Shown: positions 31,353-43,739 of the stretch, piece by piece
How positions within the stretch are numbered: position 1 is the first letter of the stretch
Layout of the letters: each line of letters opens with the position of its first letter
Assembly: GCA_963580285.1 (NCBI GenBank)
Contig: OY757010.1
Location: 145,190,675 to 145,254,674, forward strand
Reading direction: 5' to 3'
Origin: Lucinisca nassula
Taxonomy: Eukaryota; Mollusca; Bivalvia; Lucinida; Lucinidae
DNA: 64,000 bases
Notes under the pieces: model-generated
Database searches by the model: none
What the model saw: the letters and a program-made list of their open reading frames with translations, nothing else
Told to the model about the DNA's origin: nothing
Program-made: the position numbers and the translations under genes

Positions 31353-33663
31353 ACAAGAGGGCCATGATGGCCCTGGATCGATCGCCTGATCCACACTGTA
31401 GCAATGAAAGGGTAGGTAATACAGTAAGGTGCCTTATCAGAAAGAAAATATATACCAAATATGAAGGTTCTATCTAAAATTGTTCAAAAGTTATGATAAA
31501 GTAAGTCAAAGGTCAAGGTCACAGGTCAAACATTTTGTATGGATGTGAAGCCATTCTCACAAGGAATACACATGCCAAATATGAAGGCTCTCTCTCAAAT
31601 GGTTCCAAAGTTATGATTAAGTAGGTCACAGATCCAGGTCAAGGTCAAAGGTTAAATTTTTTTGCATGAGTGGAAAGACCTTGTTACAAGGAATACACAT
31701 GCAACATATGAAGGCTCTATCTTAAATGGTTCAAAAGTTATGACAAAAACGATCAAAGGTCAAGGTCACAGGTCAAAAGATGTTGTCAAGATGATCATTC
31801 TGAGCAAGTTTGATGGTGATCGGACCAAAACTGTGGCTTCTAGTGTGTTCACAGGGTTTTTCTATGATTTCACTACTGACCTACTTTTTGACCCGACATG
31901 ACCCGTATTCGAACCTGACCGAGATATTGTCAAGATGATCATTCTGGGCAAGTTTGATGATGATCGGACCTAAACTGTGGCCTCTTGTGTGTTGATTTGA
32001 CCTACTGACCTACTTTTTGACCCGACATGACCCATATTCGAACTTGACCGAGATATTAACAGGATGATCATTCTGAGCAAGTTTGATGATTATCGGACTA
32101 AAACTGTGGCCTCTAGTGTAATCACAAGGTTTTTCTAAGATTTGACTTACTGACCTACTTTGTAATTCGAAATAGCCCATATTCGAACATGACCGAGATA
32201 TTGTCAGGACGATCATTCTGAGCAAGTTTTATGACGATCGGACCAAAACTGTGGCATCTAGAGAGTTCACAAGGTTTTTCTATGATTTGACCTACTGACC
32301 TACATTTCAATCCGACATGACCCATATTCGAACTTGAATGAGATATTGTCAAGATGATCATTCTGGGCATGTTTGATGATGATTGGACCAAAACTGTGGC
32401 CTCCAGTGTATTCACAAAGTTTTTCTATGATTTGACCAACTGACCTACTTTGTGACCCGACATGACCCATATTCAAACGTAACCAAGATATTATCAAGAT
32501 GATCATTCTGAGCAAGTCTGATGATGATTGGACCAAACCTGTGGCCTCTAGTGAGTTCAGAAGGTTTTTCTATGATATGACCTACTGACCTACTTTTTGA
32601 CCAGACAACACCCATTTTCGAATTGACTAAGATATTGTCAAGTGATCATTCCGAGCAAGTTTGATGATTATCGGACCAAAACTATGGCCTCTAGTGTATT
32701 CACAAGGTTTTTCTATGATTTGACCTACTGACCTACTTTGTAACCCGACATAACCCATATCAGAACTTGACCCAGATATTGTCAAGACGATCATTCTGAG
32801 CAAGTTTTATGACGATCGGACCAAAACTGTGGCATCTAGAGTGTTCACAAGGTTTTCCTAAGATTTGACCTACTGACCTTCATTTTGATCCAACATGACC
32901 TATATTCGAACTTGACCGAGATATTGTCAAGATGATCATTCTGGGCATGTTTGATGATGATTGGACCAAAACTATGGCCTCTAGTGTATTCACGTTTTTC
33001 TGATTTGACCTACTGACCTACTTTGTGACCCGACATGACCCATATTCAAACGTGACCAAGATATTATCAAGATGATCATTCTGAGCAAGTTTGATGATGA
33101 TTTGACCAAACCTGTGGTTTATAATGTATTTAGCAGGTTTTTCTATGATTTGACCTACTGACCTACTTTTTGACCCGACAACACCCATATTCGAATTGAC
33201 TGAAATATTATCAAGATGATCATTCTGGCAAGCTTGATGATGATCGGACCAAAACTGAGGCCTCTAGTGTGTTCAAAGTGTTTTCCTATGATTTGACATA
33301 CTAACCTACATATTGACCCAACACGACCCATATTCGAACTTGACCGAGATATTGTCAAGATGATCATTCTGAGCAAGTTTGATGACGATCGGACCAAAAC
33401 TGTGGCATCTACAGTGTTCACAAGGGCTTTCTTTGATTTGATCTACTGACCTACTTTTTGTCCTGCCATGACCAATATTCGAACTTGATCGAGATATTGT
33501 CATGATGATCATTTTGACCAAGTTTGATGATGACTGGCCCAAAAACTGTGACCTCTAGTGTGTTCACAAGAAAAGTTTATGCACGCACGCACGGACGCAC
33601 GGCGGACGACGGATAAAAAGTGATCCCAAAAGCTAACCTCGTTACTACGTGACAGGTGAGCTA
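31353..33663 (+). mobile_element. E6: complete Helentron-like element with a 145-bp core
   Basis: Header ACAAGAGGGCC-ATGAT-GGCCCTGGATCG with GCCTGATCC. First about three units of one kind (AAGGTCAAGGTCACAGGTCA, TATGAAGGCTCTATC). Then about twelve units of about 145 bp (TTTGACCTACTGACCTACTT, GATATTGTCAAGATGATCAT, ACCAAAACTGTGGCCTCTAG). It ends with a GCACGCACGGACG run, hairpin GTTAC-TAC-GTGAC and AGGTGAGCTA. It interrupts PLE-A copy E. Confidence 0.75.
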
Positions 33664-35557
33664 AACACTAGTAAGAAAATGTCACCCAGGAAAGGCCACA
33701 ATCTAAGAACGTAAGCTTCTCAAGTCACCTATAGAAAGTGACACGGGGGCACACACAAAAACAGACGAAACATGAACCAACGGCACAAGGCCAAATAACA
33801 AATAAGACACGGTAAGAGAACGACCGCCTTGGATAAGTTACTGGGGGCGTCAACTCCGGAGTTTATGAAATTTCAACCCTCACCCTCAGTTCCAATAAAG
33901 TATCAAACAAAATAACAATAACAAATTGATCCATATAGCTGCTTTCTAGCTCAACAATGAGTCATTACAAAATACATGGTAAACTGGTTATGTATAGATT
34001 AATAGTTTCATAATCAGGTTGCGGACTCAACAACAATCCGACGTCAGAGCAGAAGAAAATCAACAGATAGATCACGGGGGGTCGAACCCAGGAAATATCC
34101 GGCTCCGCCCTTCCCGAATTCAGAGTATTTAGGGTGTGACATTCATCAAAGAGTCCGCAGCCCGGCCCACCGCCGTGCAACCGAAGAGCGAAGCAAAATG
34201 TCCACTGTAAAAGGGTCTACAACCAAACACTCGGTCTGTCGCATAACATCCATGCTATAACCACTTTTCTTGTATTTAGCAACAATTTTTATGAACTGAC
34301 CAGAAAACTTATCACTACCCAGAATTCTTCTGAAGTTATAAACTAAATCCCCATAAAACTCAGGTTCCGACAGTCCCTGTTGCGGATGTGTCTTCAAAGA
34401 ATTGTCATATTTAGAAACAAGAGCAACGCATGCGGGTGCCAACGCTCGGCTGCAAAGATTCTAAGTCGAATAAGGGCATAACTGTGCCAAAAGTATTTTG
34501 ATGGTTACCTCACCTATTGGTATGAGTTCCCCTTTTCATAATGAACAACTAGTCCGAGTTTCAAGTAAATATGTTCAGTAATGACAGAGATATTACAAAA
34601 TGTCCAAGTTTTTGCACGACGACGACGACGACGGAGACGATGACGACGCAGACGACGCCAAAGCTTTGACAATACCTCGTCGTTTTCTTCGAAAACAGCC
34701 GAGCTAATAAAGTCGTAATGTCGACGATAAAGTCTGAAAACGTTTTGCGCAATTTATGATACCGATAGCCTTGTTTTAGAAGATTAGCTGTTAAAATTAT
34801 GTTGCGATCATTAAAGTCATCAACAAGACAGCAAGCTCTAGCTGTGACATATAATCCCCATAAGACATAGCCATAGGGGCGTCACCATCCAAGAAAGGAA
34901 AATTTACAATTCCAAAATTAAAACCATCTCTTTTATCATAAATTTTTGAGGAGACAGTACCATTAGAAACATTCAAAAGTGAATCCATAAATGGGCTTCA
35001 GATTTATCAGAATTAGCCTTATGTTACTGTAATTACTTTCGATAAATTCTACTAACCATTTGAACAAAATAAACATTGTCAATATTTAAAAGACCATCCA
35101 AATATCTAGAGGTAGAGTTTAACGCCTCAATAACATATATTTGTTTATTTTTAGAAAGGGACAACATGAATTCTTTTTCATAACAAAACAGAAACAAATC
35201 TGCAACAAGGGGAGTAGAGTTTGAACCAATTGGAATACCAACTACTTGTCTAAATAATTGAGATCTAAACATTATATAGATATTATCTAATAAAAAGGAA
35301 AGTGCCTCGCAAACCACTTGACATGTCAAATATTCATAACGATTATTGTCATATCAAGAAGCAAAATAAGCATTTCTATCATTTCAGACCTAATAGACAC
35401 TTTTGCGCAGAAAAATATTTCAATTAAAGTAAATAGTTTTTCTTTAATTAGATTATGAGGTAAAGTTCTGTAAAGAGAAGAAAAATCGTACGTCAAAAAA
35501 CTAGATCCACGAAAACCGCTTGCTTTCAGTTCTTGAATTTTTAATAGACCAAAACAA
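33664..35557 (-). pseudogene. PLE-L: second, decayed Penelope-like RT
   Basis: A distinct PLE family. Its pieces in several frames are MTCQVVCEALSFLLDN, GIPIGSNSTPLVADLFLF, RYLDGLLNIDN (35329-35033), KIYDKRDGFNFGIVNFPFLD (34988-34797) and QGLSEPEFYGDLVYNF (34442-34146). Motif C reads Y-L-D-G: the second catalytic Asp is Gly at 35093-35095, so the enzyme would be inactive. A 276-bp element interrupts the frame at 34418-34693. The 3' UTR is 34145-33670. The 5' side breaks off at about 35557 and joins PLE-A copy E. Confidence 0.75.
34418..34693 (+). mobile_element. Short Helentron-like element inserted in the PLE-L RT
   Basis: Starts ACAAGAGCAACGCATGCGGG with a GCTCGGCTG motif. It has a GAC-rich run at 34615-34665, then a hairpin (GTTTTC-TTC-GAAAAC) and ends CAGCCGAGCTA. 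GCTCGGCTG and CAGCCGAGC are inverted copies near the two ends. Removing 34418-34693 brings the two RT halves back into one frame at the homologous residue, so both borders are known to within a base or two. No target duplication beyond one base is seen. Confidence 0.75.
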
Positions 35558-35668
35558 AATTCGGGTTCCGAAAAACCTTTTTGCAGAAGAGATTTAAGTC
35601 CAACATTGAATTTTGAAATTAATGACGTCTATAAAATTTTGAAAAGGTTTTGTGCAGTTTGTGGTAAC
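35558..35668 (-). pseudogene. PLE-A copy E, right part
   Basis: Starts AAATTCGGGTTCCG and runs to about 35668. It is homologous to 9605-9715 of the long PLE-A copy, exactly the part missing after 31352. It encodes remnants of the segment before SEPEFYGDL. Confidence 0.65.
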
Positions 35669-35678
35669 AAACTATCAA

Positions 35679-38600
35679 ACAAGAGGGCCATAATGGCCTT
35701 GGGTCGCTCACCTGATCCATAGGGTAACAAGTGGGCCCCGTTGAGAGCCACTACTGGCCTCAGGGCTATAATTTGCATAATCTTGGTTGTGGTCTAAAAG
35801 GTGTAGCTTTATACCAAATTTCAAAGATCGGAGCCTTATAGTTTCAGACAAAAAGATTTTTAAATGTTTTCCTTCTATAAGTCTATATAAAACCTGCCGG
35901 CAACGGGGCGCGGCCATTTTTGGCCCCAGTGCTATAATTTGAACAATCTTCGTAGAAATCCACAAGACAAAGCTTCATACCAAATATCAAAGACCTTGGC
36001 CTTCTGGTTTCAGACAAGAATATTTTCAAAGGTTTTCCCAATATAAGTCTATATAAAACAAGTGGGCTCTGGGGTGGGCCCATTTTTGTCCCCAGGGCAC
36101 TAATTTGAACAATTTTGGTAGAGGTCCACTACATGAAGCTTCATACCAAACATCAAAGATCATCACCTTCTGCTTTCAGACAGAATATTTTCAAAGGTTT
36201 TCCCTACATAATTCTGTAAAACCACTGGGCACTGAGACGGGCAAATTGGCCCCAGGGCTATAATTTGAACAGTCTTGGTAGAGGTCCACTAGATGAAGCT
36301 TCATACCAAATATCGAAGACCTGGGCCAAGAAATTTTTAAAGGTTTTCCCTATATAAGCCTATGTAAAACCAGTGGGCTACGGGGCGGGGCAATTTTTGG
36401 CCCCAGGGCAATAATTTGAACAATCTTGGTAGAGGTCCACTAAATGAAGCTTCATACCAAATATCAAAAACCTGGGCCTTCTGGTTCCAGACAAGAAGAT
36501 TTTAAAAGGTTTTCCCTATATAGCCTATGTAAAACCAGTGGGCCCCAGGCCTAGGCCATTTTTGGCCCGAGGGCAATAATTTGAACAATCATGGTGGAGG
36601 TCCACTAGATGAAGCCTCATACCAAATATAAAAGACCTGGGCCTTCTGGTTTCAGACAAGAAGATTTTAAAGGTTTACCCTATATTAGCCTATGTAAAAA
36701 CAGTGGGCCCCGGGGCGAGGCCTTTTTTGACCCCAGGGCAATAATTTGAACAATCTTGGTGGAGGTCCACTAGATGAAGCTTCATACCAAATATCAAAAG
36801 CCTTGGCCTTCTGGTTCCAGACAAGAAGATTTTTAAAGGTTTTCCCTATATAAGCCTATGTAAAACCAGTGGGGACCGGGACGGGGCCATTTTTGGCCCT
36901 AGGGCAATAATTTGAACAATCTAGGTAGAGGACCTGGGCCTTCTGGTTCCAGACAAGAAGATTTTTAAACGTTTCCCCTTTATAAAAAGTAAAAGTAAAA
37001 CAAAGATCAGGAATCGATACAATTAACTTACTCATCCCATCAAAAAAACCAAAGGGAAAGAAACACAAACATTAAGCGACCAGACCATAATGGAAACCTA
37101 AACAAAGGAAGGCCATAAGGACAGTTACTTTCCAACAAAATGGCCATATGGCCATCCAAAATAAACAGACACAAGTGATACACACAGTAAGTAACAAACA
37201 ACAGCATAAATAAATCGCCACAGAAGAACCGACTTGGAATGGTCAGTGGAAAGATTTCCACTGGGGGGCTTAAATCGATTTTACGTGGCCACAATCCTCG
37301 CCCTTACTTCCGTCGCGATTTAGACAAATAATTTGTTCAGTCCGCATGAAGGCCTCCTAACTCATCAGTGCAACATCTCCGTGAACACAAATAATCAAAG
37401 AACCACAGAGGTGAGACAACGGTGAGGACTCGACAGCAAGAAACCACTGAAATGCTGGAGCAAAAGAAAACCAACAGTTAGACTCCACGTGCCCGACCAG
37501 AGACAGAGCATCAGGAACCAACCAACATTACCTTGAATTAGATCTCTCTAATTCTCAAACAGCCTTTTCGTTAGAACCGTCATAGAATCTGAGGCCTGAC
37601 CCACCGGCGTGCAATTAAAGAGGGAAGAAAAGTTGCCAACCGTGATTGGGTTACCTACCATGAGCCTATGAGTTATAAGCCTATGTAAAACCAGTGGGCC
37701 TTGGGGCGGGGCCATTATGGCCCAGGGCAAGAAGTTGAACAATCTTGGTAGAGGTCCACTAGATGAAGCCTAATACCAAATATCAAAGACCTAGGCCTTC
37801 TGGTTTCTGACAAGAAGATTTTTAAAGGATTTCCCAATATGAGCCTATTTAAAACCAGTGGGCACCGGAGCGGGGCCATTTTTGGCCCCAGGGCAAAAAT
37901 TTGAAAATCTTGGTAGAGGTCCACTAGATGAAACTTCATACCAAATATCAAAGACATGGGCCTTCTGGTTCCAGACAAGAACATTTTTAAAGGTTTCCCA
38001 TATATGTCTTTGTAAAACCAGTGGGCCCCGGGGTGGGGCCATTTTCGGCCCCAGAGCAACAATTTGAACAATCCTGGTAGAGGTCAACTAGATGAAGCTT
38101 CATACCAAATATCAAAGACCTGGGCCTTCTGGTTTCCGACAAGAAGATTTTTAAAGGTTTTCCCCATATAAGCCTATGAAAAACCAGTAGGCCCCGGGGC
38201 GGGGCCATCTTTGGCCCCAGGGCAATAATTTGAACAATCTTGGTAGAGGTCCACTAGATGAAAGTTCATACTAAATATCAAAGACAGTGGCCTTCTGGTT
38301 CCAGACAAGAAGATTTTTAAAGGTTTTCCCTATATAAGCCTATGTAAAACCAGTGGGCCCCGGGGTGGGGACATTTTTGGCCCCAGGGCAATAATTTAAA
38401 CAATCTTGGTAGAGGCCCACTAGATGAAGCTTCATAACGAATATCAAAGACCTCGGCCTTCTGGTTCCAGAGAAGAAGATTTTAAAGGTTTTCCCTTTAA
38501 AGCCTATGTAAAACAAGTAGGCCCCGGGGCGGGGCCATTTTTGGCCCCAGGGCAATAATTTGAACAATCTTGGTAGAGGTCCATTAGATGAAGCTTCATA

Positions 38601-38900
38601 CCAAATATCAAAGACATGGTGCTTCTGGTTTCAGACAAAAAGATTTTTAAAGATTTTTTTTTCTTATTTTCCACTTTTGTTGCCAAGTCAACCAGAGTTC
38701 TGCATGGAATGGAATTCTTTGAACAACTTTGAGAGAGCACCACCCAAAGATCATTTCTGACAAGTTTGGTTCGAATCCATCCAGTGGTTTAGGAGTAGAT
38801 GTTGTTTAAAGGAAAATGTGAACGGACATAAAGACGAAGACTACGACGGACGGTGAGTGATCTCTATAGCTCCAAGAGAGCCTTCGGCTCAGGTGAGCTA
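35679..38900 (+). mobile_element. E7: Helentron-like element, 165-bp core, with nested PLE
   Basis: Header ACAAGAGGGCC-ATAAT-GGCCTTGGGTCGCTCACC. The array is 35750-38660, minus the PLE at 36989-37664. Units are a subtype (CCAGTGGGCCCCGGGGCGGG, CTTCTGGTTCCAGACAAGAA). The tail has TTGCCAAGTCAACCAGAGTT, a GACGAAGACTACGACGGACG run and hairpin GAGCC-TTC-GGCTC, ending AGGTGAGCTA. It combines the 165-bp core with the GAGCC-type terminator normally seen with T cores. Confidence 0.72.
36989..37664 (-). mobile_element. PLE-A copy inserted into element E7
   Basis: Complete 3' UTR plus about 110 bp of the RT end (MVGNPITVGNFSSLFNCTPV in frame). The E7 core is interrupted at TTTATAA and resumes at about 37671 with TATAAGCCTATGTAAAACC. 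A TATAA copy on each side suggests a short target duplication. Confidence 0.75.
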
Positions 38901-39783
38901 ATAAATATATGTAAAACCAAAAGGGCTCTAGAGCGGGGGCATTTTTGGTCCAAGGGCTATAATTTGAACAATCTTGGTAGAGATCTACTAGATGAAGCTA
39001 CACATCAAATATCAAAGATCTAGGCCTTGCGGTTTCAGAGAAGAAGATTTTTCAAGATTTTCCCTATATAAGTCAATATAAACCAAAGGACCCTGGGGCG
39101 GGGGCATTTATGGCCCAAGGGCTATAATTTGAACATTCTTGGTAGATGTCCACTAGATGAAGCTTCATACCAAATATCAAAGACCTGTGCCTTACGGTTT
39201 CAGAGAAGATTTTCACTATATAAGCCTATGAAAAACCAAAGGGCCCCGGGCGGGGGCATTTTTGGCCCCTGGGCTATAATTTGAACAATCTTGATAGAGG
39301 TCGACTAGATGAAGCTTCACACCATATATCAAACACCTGGGCCTTCTGGTTTCAGACAAGAAGATTGTTAAAGGTTTTCCATATATAAGTCTATGTAAAA
39401 CTGGTGGGCCCCGGCCCGGGGGCATTTTGGGCCCTAGGGCCATAATTTGAATAATCTTGGTAGAGGTCCACTAGATGAAGCTTCAAACCAAATATCGAAA
39501 ACCTTGACCTTGCGGTTTCAGAGAAGAAGATTTTTAAAGTTTAAATTTAAAAATCTATTTCTAGCTCCTGTGACCTTAATGTTCAGCGGACCGGAACCAT
39601 TTGAACAACTTTGAAAGGGGACCATCTAAGAATCATTTCTGTGAAGTTTGGTCAAAATCCGATCAGTTGTTTAGGAGGAGATGTCGTTTGAAGAATTGTT
39701 TACGGACGCACGCACGGACGGACGGACGACGGACGAAACGCGATCACTAAAGCTCACCTTGTCACTATGTGACGGGTGAGCTA
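38901..39783 (+). mobile_element. E8: 5'-truncated element, 165-bp core
   Basis: No header; it starts within a unit (ATATGTAAAACCAAAAGGGC) directly after the E7 end. Four units and the GGACCGGAACCATTTGAACA tail follow, then the GACGGACGGACGACGG run and hairpin GTCAC-TAT-GTGAC, ending GGGTGAGCTA. Confidence 0.68.
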
Positions 39784-39909
39784 AAAAGGTCGATCCGGAA
39801 AGGCCACAATCTAAGAATGCAGCCGTCTCACGTCACCTATAGAAATCGATATGGAGGCAGACACAAAAACAGACGAACCATGAACTAACGGCACAAAGCC
39901 AAATAACAA
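39784..39909 (-). mobile_element. PLE-L 3' UTR fragment between E8 and E9
   Basis: Begins directly after the E8 end (GAGCTA then AAAAGG) and reads GGAAAGGCCACAATCTAAGA, as in PLE-L. It is truncated after about 125 bp, where the E9 header starts. Confidence 0.6.
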
Positions 39910-42718
39910 ACTAGAGGCCCAAGTGGGCCAGAATCGCTCATCTGAGTAAGGCTGATCATATATAACATTGTGCCTTGGTGGCCATTTTGTCAATCAGATC
40001 ACACTGCCTTTAGCAACTATGAATCTTCATGTTATCTTGATGCTTCTGATTAAGTTTCTGAACAGCTTATTCTGAATTAGGATTCAGGCAGAGATGATAA
40101 TGATGATGAGTTGAAGTGTATAGTTTGGCAGGCCAGAGCTATCGTTTGCACCTCCCTTTGGCATGTTCTGTTATCAAAGAAATAAACCAAGTCAAGCAAT
40201 CATGTGAATACAAGTGTTACACAAACAAAGCTATATGTGTATATGGCCGCTTGAAGAAAAGCCACAATACCGAATCTTCTTGATTCAGCGAGACTGATAT
40301 ATCCTGACAACGCCTGAGCTGCCCCTCCCTGTAAATCTTATATGCAATTACTATACAGGTGCTTTGAAAAATTTCAAGATGGCCACCATCTGGGATATCG
40401 TAATGGAACAATTTTAGCAATTATGAATCTCCATGTCACCCAAATGCCTCCCATCAATTTCAACTCAATACAACAGACCATTCTGTAGCAGATGTGATTT
40501 GAAGATTTTCAAGATGGCCACCATGGCAACCATCTGGAATATCAGAACAGAATGGTACTGAGATGTCTGAATCTACATGTCACCCCAATGCCTTCCATCA
40601 AGCTTCGGCTCAATTCATTTTGATCTTGTTTGAAGATTTCCAAGATGGCCAACAAGGAAGCCATCTTAAGTAACAGAACAACACAATTTCAGCAATTCTG
40701 AATCTTCATGTTGCCCCCAATGTCCCCAATCAAGTTTTAGCTCCATCCAACCTTTGGTTCAGGAGGAGATGTAGTTTGAAGAATCTCAAGATGGCCACCA
40801 TAGTGCCCATCTTGTATATCGGAATGGAACAATTTTAACAAATCTGAATTTCTAGATGTCTTTTGTAGAATTTCAAGATTGCCCCTGTGCGCAGCCATCT
40901 TGGATAGTGGAACAAAACTTATTTAGCTAATCTGAATTTCCATGTCGCCCCAATGCCTCCCATCAAGTTTAAGCTCTGTCCAACCCTTGATTCGGGAGGA
41001 GACGTCATTTGAAGAATTTCAGGATGACCACCATAGTGGCCATCTTGGATATCGGATCAGAACAATTTTGGCAGCTCTGAATCGCCATTTCGCCCTGATG
41101 CCCCCCATGAAGTTTCAACTTGATCCAGCCTCTGGTTCGGCAGGTGTTGTTTGAAAAAAAATCAAGATGGCTACTATGGCGGCCATCTAGGACATCAGAA
41201 TGGAATGATTTTAGCGAATCTGAATTTCGATGTCACCACGATGCCTCCAATCAAGTTTCAGTTTGATCAGACGTCTGTTTGGGAGGGGATGTGATTTGAG
41301 GAATTTCAAGATAGCAGCCATGACGGTCTTTATGGATATCTGAATGGAACAACTTTAGCAAATCTGAATATCCATGTCATCCCGATGCCTCTCATCAAGT
41401 TTCAGCACAACTGGACCTTTGGTTCGAATTGAGATGTCGATTAAGGAATTTCAAGATATCGGAACGGAACCGTTTTAGCAAATGTGAATCTCTATGTCAT
41501 CCCGCTGCCTCCCATCAAGTTTCACCCCAATTCGACCTTTGGTTTGGCAGGAGATGTCATTTGAAGAAATTCAAGATGACCACAATGGCAGCCATCTTGG
41601 ATATCTTAACGGAAGGATTTGACCAAGTCTTTATCTCCATGTCACTCCGATGCCTCACATCAAGTTTCATCTCAATTCAACCTTTGGTTCGGGCCTCGGG
41701 GCCAGATGTCGTTGGAAGAATTTCAAGATGGCCGCCATGGTTGTCATCTTAGACAGCGGAGCGGAAAGATTTTCGCAAATCTGAAACTCCATGTCACCCC
41801 GATGCCTCTCATCAAGTTTCAGCTCAATTCGACCTATGGTTGGGGAGGAGATGTTGTTTGAAGGATTCAAAGATGGCTGCCATGCCGGACATCTTGGAAA
41901 TCAGAACAGAACCATTTGAGCAAATCTGAATCTTCATGTCACCCCGATGCCTCCCATCAAGTTTCAGCTCAATTCGACCTTTGCTTTGTGAGATGTCATT
42001 TAAAATACATGTGTTTCAAGATGACCGCCAGAACGATTTTAGTAAATCTGAATCTCCATGACACTCCGATGCCTCCAATCAAGTTTTATCTCAATTCGAC
42101 CTTTGTTTCAGGAGGGGATACCGCTTGAAGAATTTAAAGATGGCCGCCATTGCGGCCATCTTGGATGGCGGCCAGCTTTGATTTCGGAACGGAACAGTCT
42201 TAGCAAATCTGAATCTCCATGGCACCCCGATGCCTCCCATCAAGTTTCAGCTCAATACGGCCTTTGGTTCGGAAGGAGATGTCGTTTGAGGAATTTCAAG
42301 ATGGCCGCCATGATGGCCATCTTGACTATCGGAACGGAAAGATTTAAGCAAATCTCAATCTCCATGCCACCCCGATGCCTCCAATCAAGTTTCAGCTCGA
42401 TTCGACATTTGGTTCATGGATGTTGTTTGAATAATTTCAAGATGGCCGCCATGGTGGCCATCCTAAAAATTCTGAACGGAACCATTTTAGCAAAGTAGAA
42501 GTAAAACAAAGATCAGGAATTGATACAATTAACTTACTCTATCCATAAAAGACACCAAAGGGAAAGAAATACAAACATGCCACTAGGTATCAGGTTCATC
42601 TGACTTCCGGTTCGGGAGAGGTCGAAAATGTGAAAAGTTAACGACGGAGGGACGGACGGCAGTCGACAGACAACATGCCACGGCATAAGCTTCCCTGAAG
42701 CAACCTCCAGATGAGCTA
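39910..42718 (+). mobile_element. E9: element with a core rich in 'AAGATGGCCGCCAT'
   Basis: Header CTAGAGGCCC-AAG-TGGGCC with GCTCATCTGAG. Sixteen or so degenerate units of about 145-160 bp follow (AGCAAATCTGAATCTCCATG, CCGATGCCTCCCATCAAGTT, TTCAAGATGGCCGCCATGG). A short PLE tail is nested at 42494-42579. It ends with a GACGGACGGC run and GATGAGCTA. The CCATCTTGGA and AAGATGGCC pieces are core sequence, not YY1-type promoters. Confidence 0.65.
42494..42579 (-). mobile_element. Very short PLE-A 3' tail inserted in element E9
   Basis: Only the last 85 bp of the PLE-A 3' UTR (AGTAGAAGTAAAACAAAGAT onward) are present. The E9 core unit breaks at TTTTAGCAA and continues at GCCACTAGGTATCAGGTTCA. 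A strongly 5'-truncated insertion. Confidence 0.7.
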
Positions 42719-42966
42719 ATAAGAAACTGCTTAAGAATGACCGCCTATGGACGGTCAGTGAAAAACTACTAGGGGCTTCAACTCCGGAGGTTATGAAATT
42801 TCAACTCTCGCACTGTCGACAGACAACAGGCCACGGCATAAGCTTCCCCGGAGCAACATCCACATGAGCTAATAAGAAACTGCTTAAGATTGACCGCCTT
42901 GGGACGGTCAGTGAAAAACTACTAGGGGCTTCAACTCCGGAGGTTATGAAATTTCAACTCTCGCAC
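42656..42966. repeat. Tandem duplication of an element end plus flanking PLE-L tail (about 153 bp x 2)
   Basis: CGACAGACAAC-TGCCACGGCATAAG through ATTTCAACTCTCGCAC occurs at about 42664-42811 and again at about 42815-42966. It includes two copies of the E9 terminator (GATGAGCTAATAAG) and of the adjacent PLE-L 3' UTR (GGGGCTTCAACTCCGGAGGT). The PLE-L tail continues to about 43025. Confidence 0.8.
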
Positions 42967-43025
42967 TCAGTTCCAATACAGTATAAAACAAAATAACAAT
43001 AACAGACAGATCCACATGGAGGCTT

Positions 43026-43739
43026 CCTTTGCTTTTGTTTTTTATAATATTTTTAAACATGCAGGTATAACTGCAATTACCTACAGCATCAGATCAAAAA
43101 CGATTATCCATTTCTTTGAAATGTGATCATACAGACGCTGCCATCAGCTTTTACGTTAAGAATTAATGCACAAATCACTTGTACTTACAGCCCCACCTCA
43201 TTATGCGAAACAGGACATAGCGGGGTTATTATGCTGGAGAGTGACCGTCTGAGTTCCATTGCAGTGCCGGGTTTGTGGTATTAGGTGAACAACCCCGCAA
43301 CGAATTAAGCATAATAATAACCGGGGCTATAATCTTCAGCAAGTACCTAAAGTGCAGCGCTTTTAGCAAGGCTGCAATAATGAATCAGTGTCTTGGCAAT
43401 TCCCAGTTGGTAAAGGACCAGTGCTTATAAATGGTCCCGAAAAAGTATTATAGAGTTTCCATTATTATTTGGCATGACCACAGTCTTGTTTGTGCGATCA
43501 AACTCATTTGAATGACCAAGCCATTCCTTGCTCCAAGGTATTTTCATCAATTTAGTTTTAAATGAATTTTGAATTCAGTGTGATTCAGTTGGATGTCCCT
43601 GTGATGCCAGATAAAAGTAAAATTTGCCTAACCCAACCACCTCAGCTGCTCAGAAGGATTTTTTAAATATCGATGTAGACGATTTGAATGGATGTAGAAT
43701 ATCAAATCAGCAGTAAACCTTATTTTCTAGAGCCACATG
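43026..43739. other. No gene recognised
   Basis: Apparently unique. A weak inverted pair AGCGGGGTTATTATGCT (43220-43236) and AGCATAATAATAACCGGGGC (43308-43327) may mark a small DNA transposon remnant. Isolated splice-like sites occur without an open frame. Confidence 0.4.

Noticed and set aside
31900..33560. CRISPR-like regular repeats
   Set aside because: Units are contiguous imperfect tandem repeats of about 145 bp with no unique spacers, in a eukaryotic mobile element.
37858..38067. Frames with repeated 'LDKASYQISKTW' or 'HLVDLYQDCSNY' text across many arrays
   Set aside because: The same peptides recur wherever the 165-bp core is present, on both strands; they are by-products of the repeat.
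40780..42480. Multiple AAGATGGCCGCCAT motifs as YY1 promoters
   Set aside because: They recur once per E9 tandem unit and carry no downstream coding exons.
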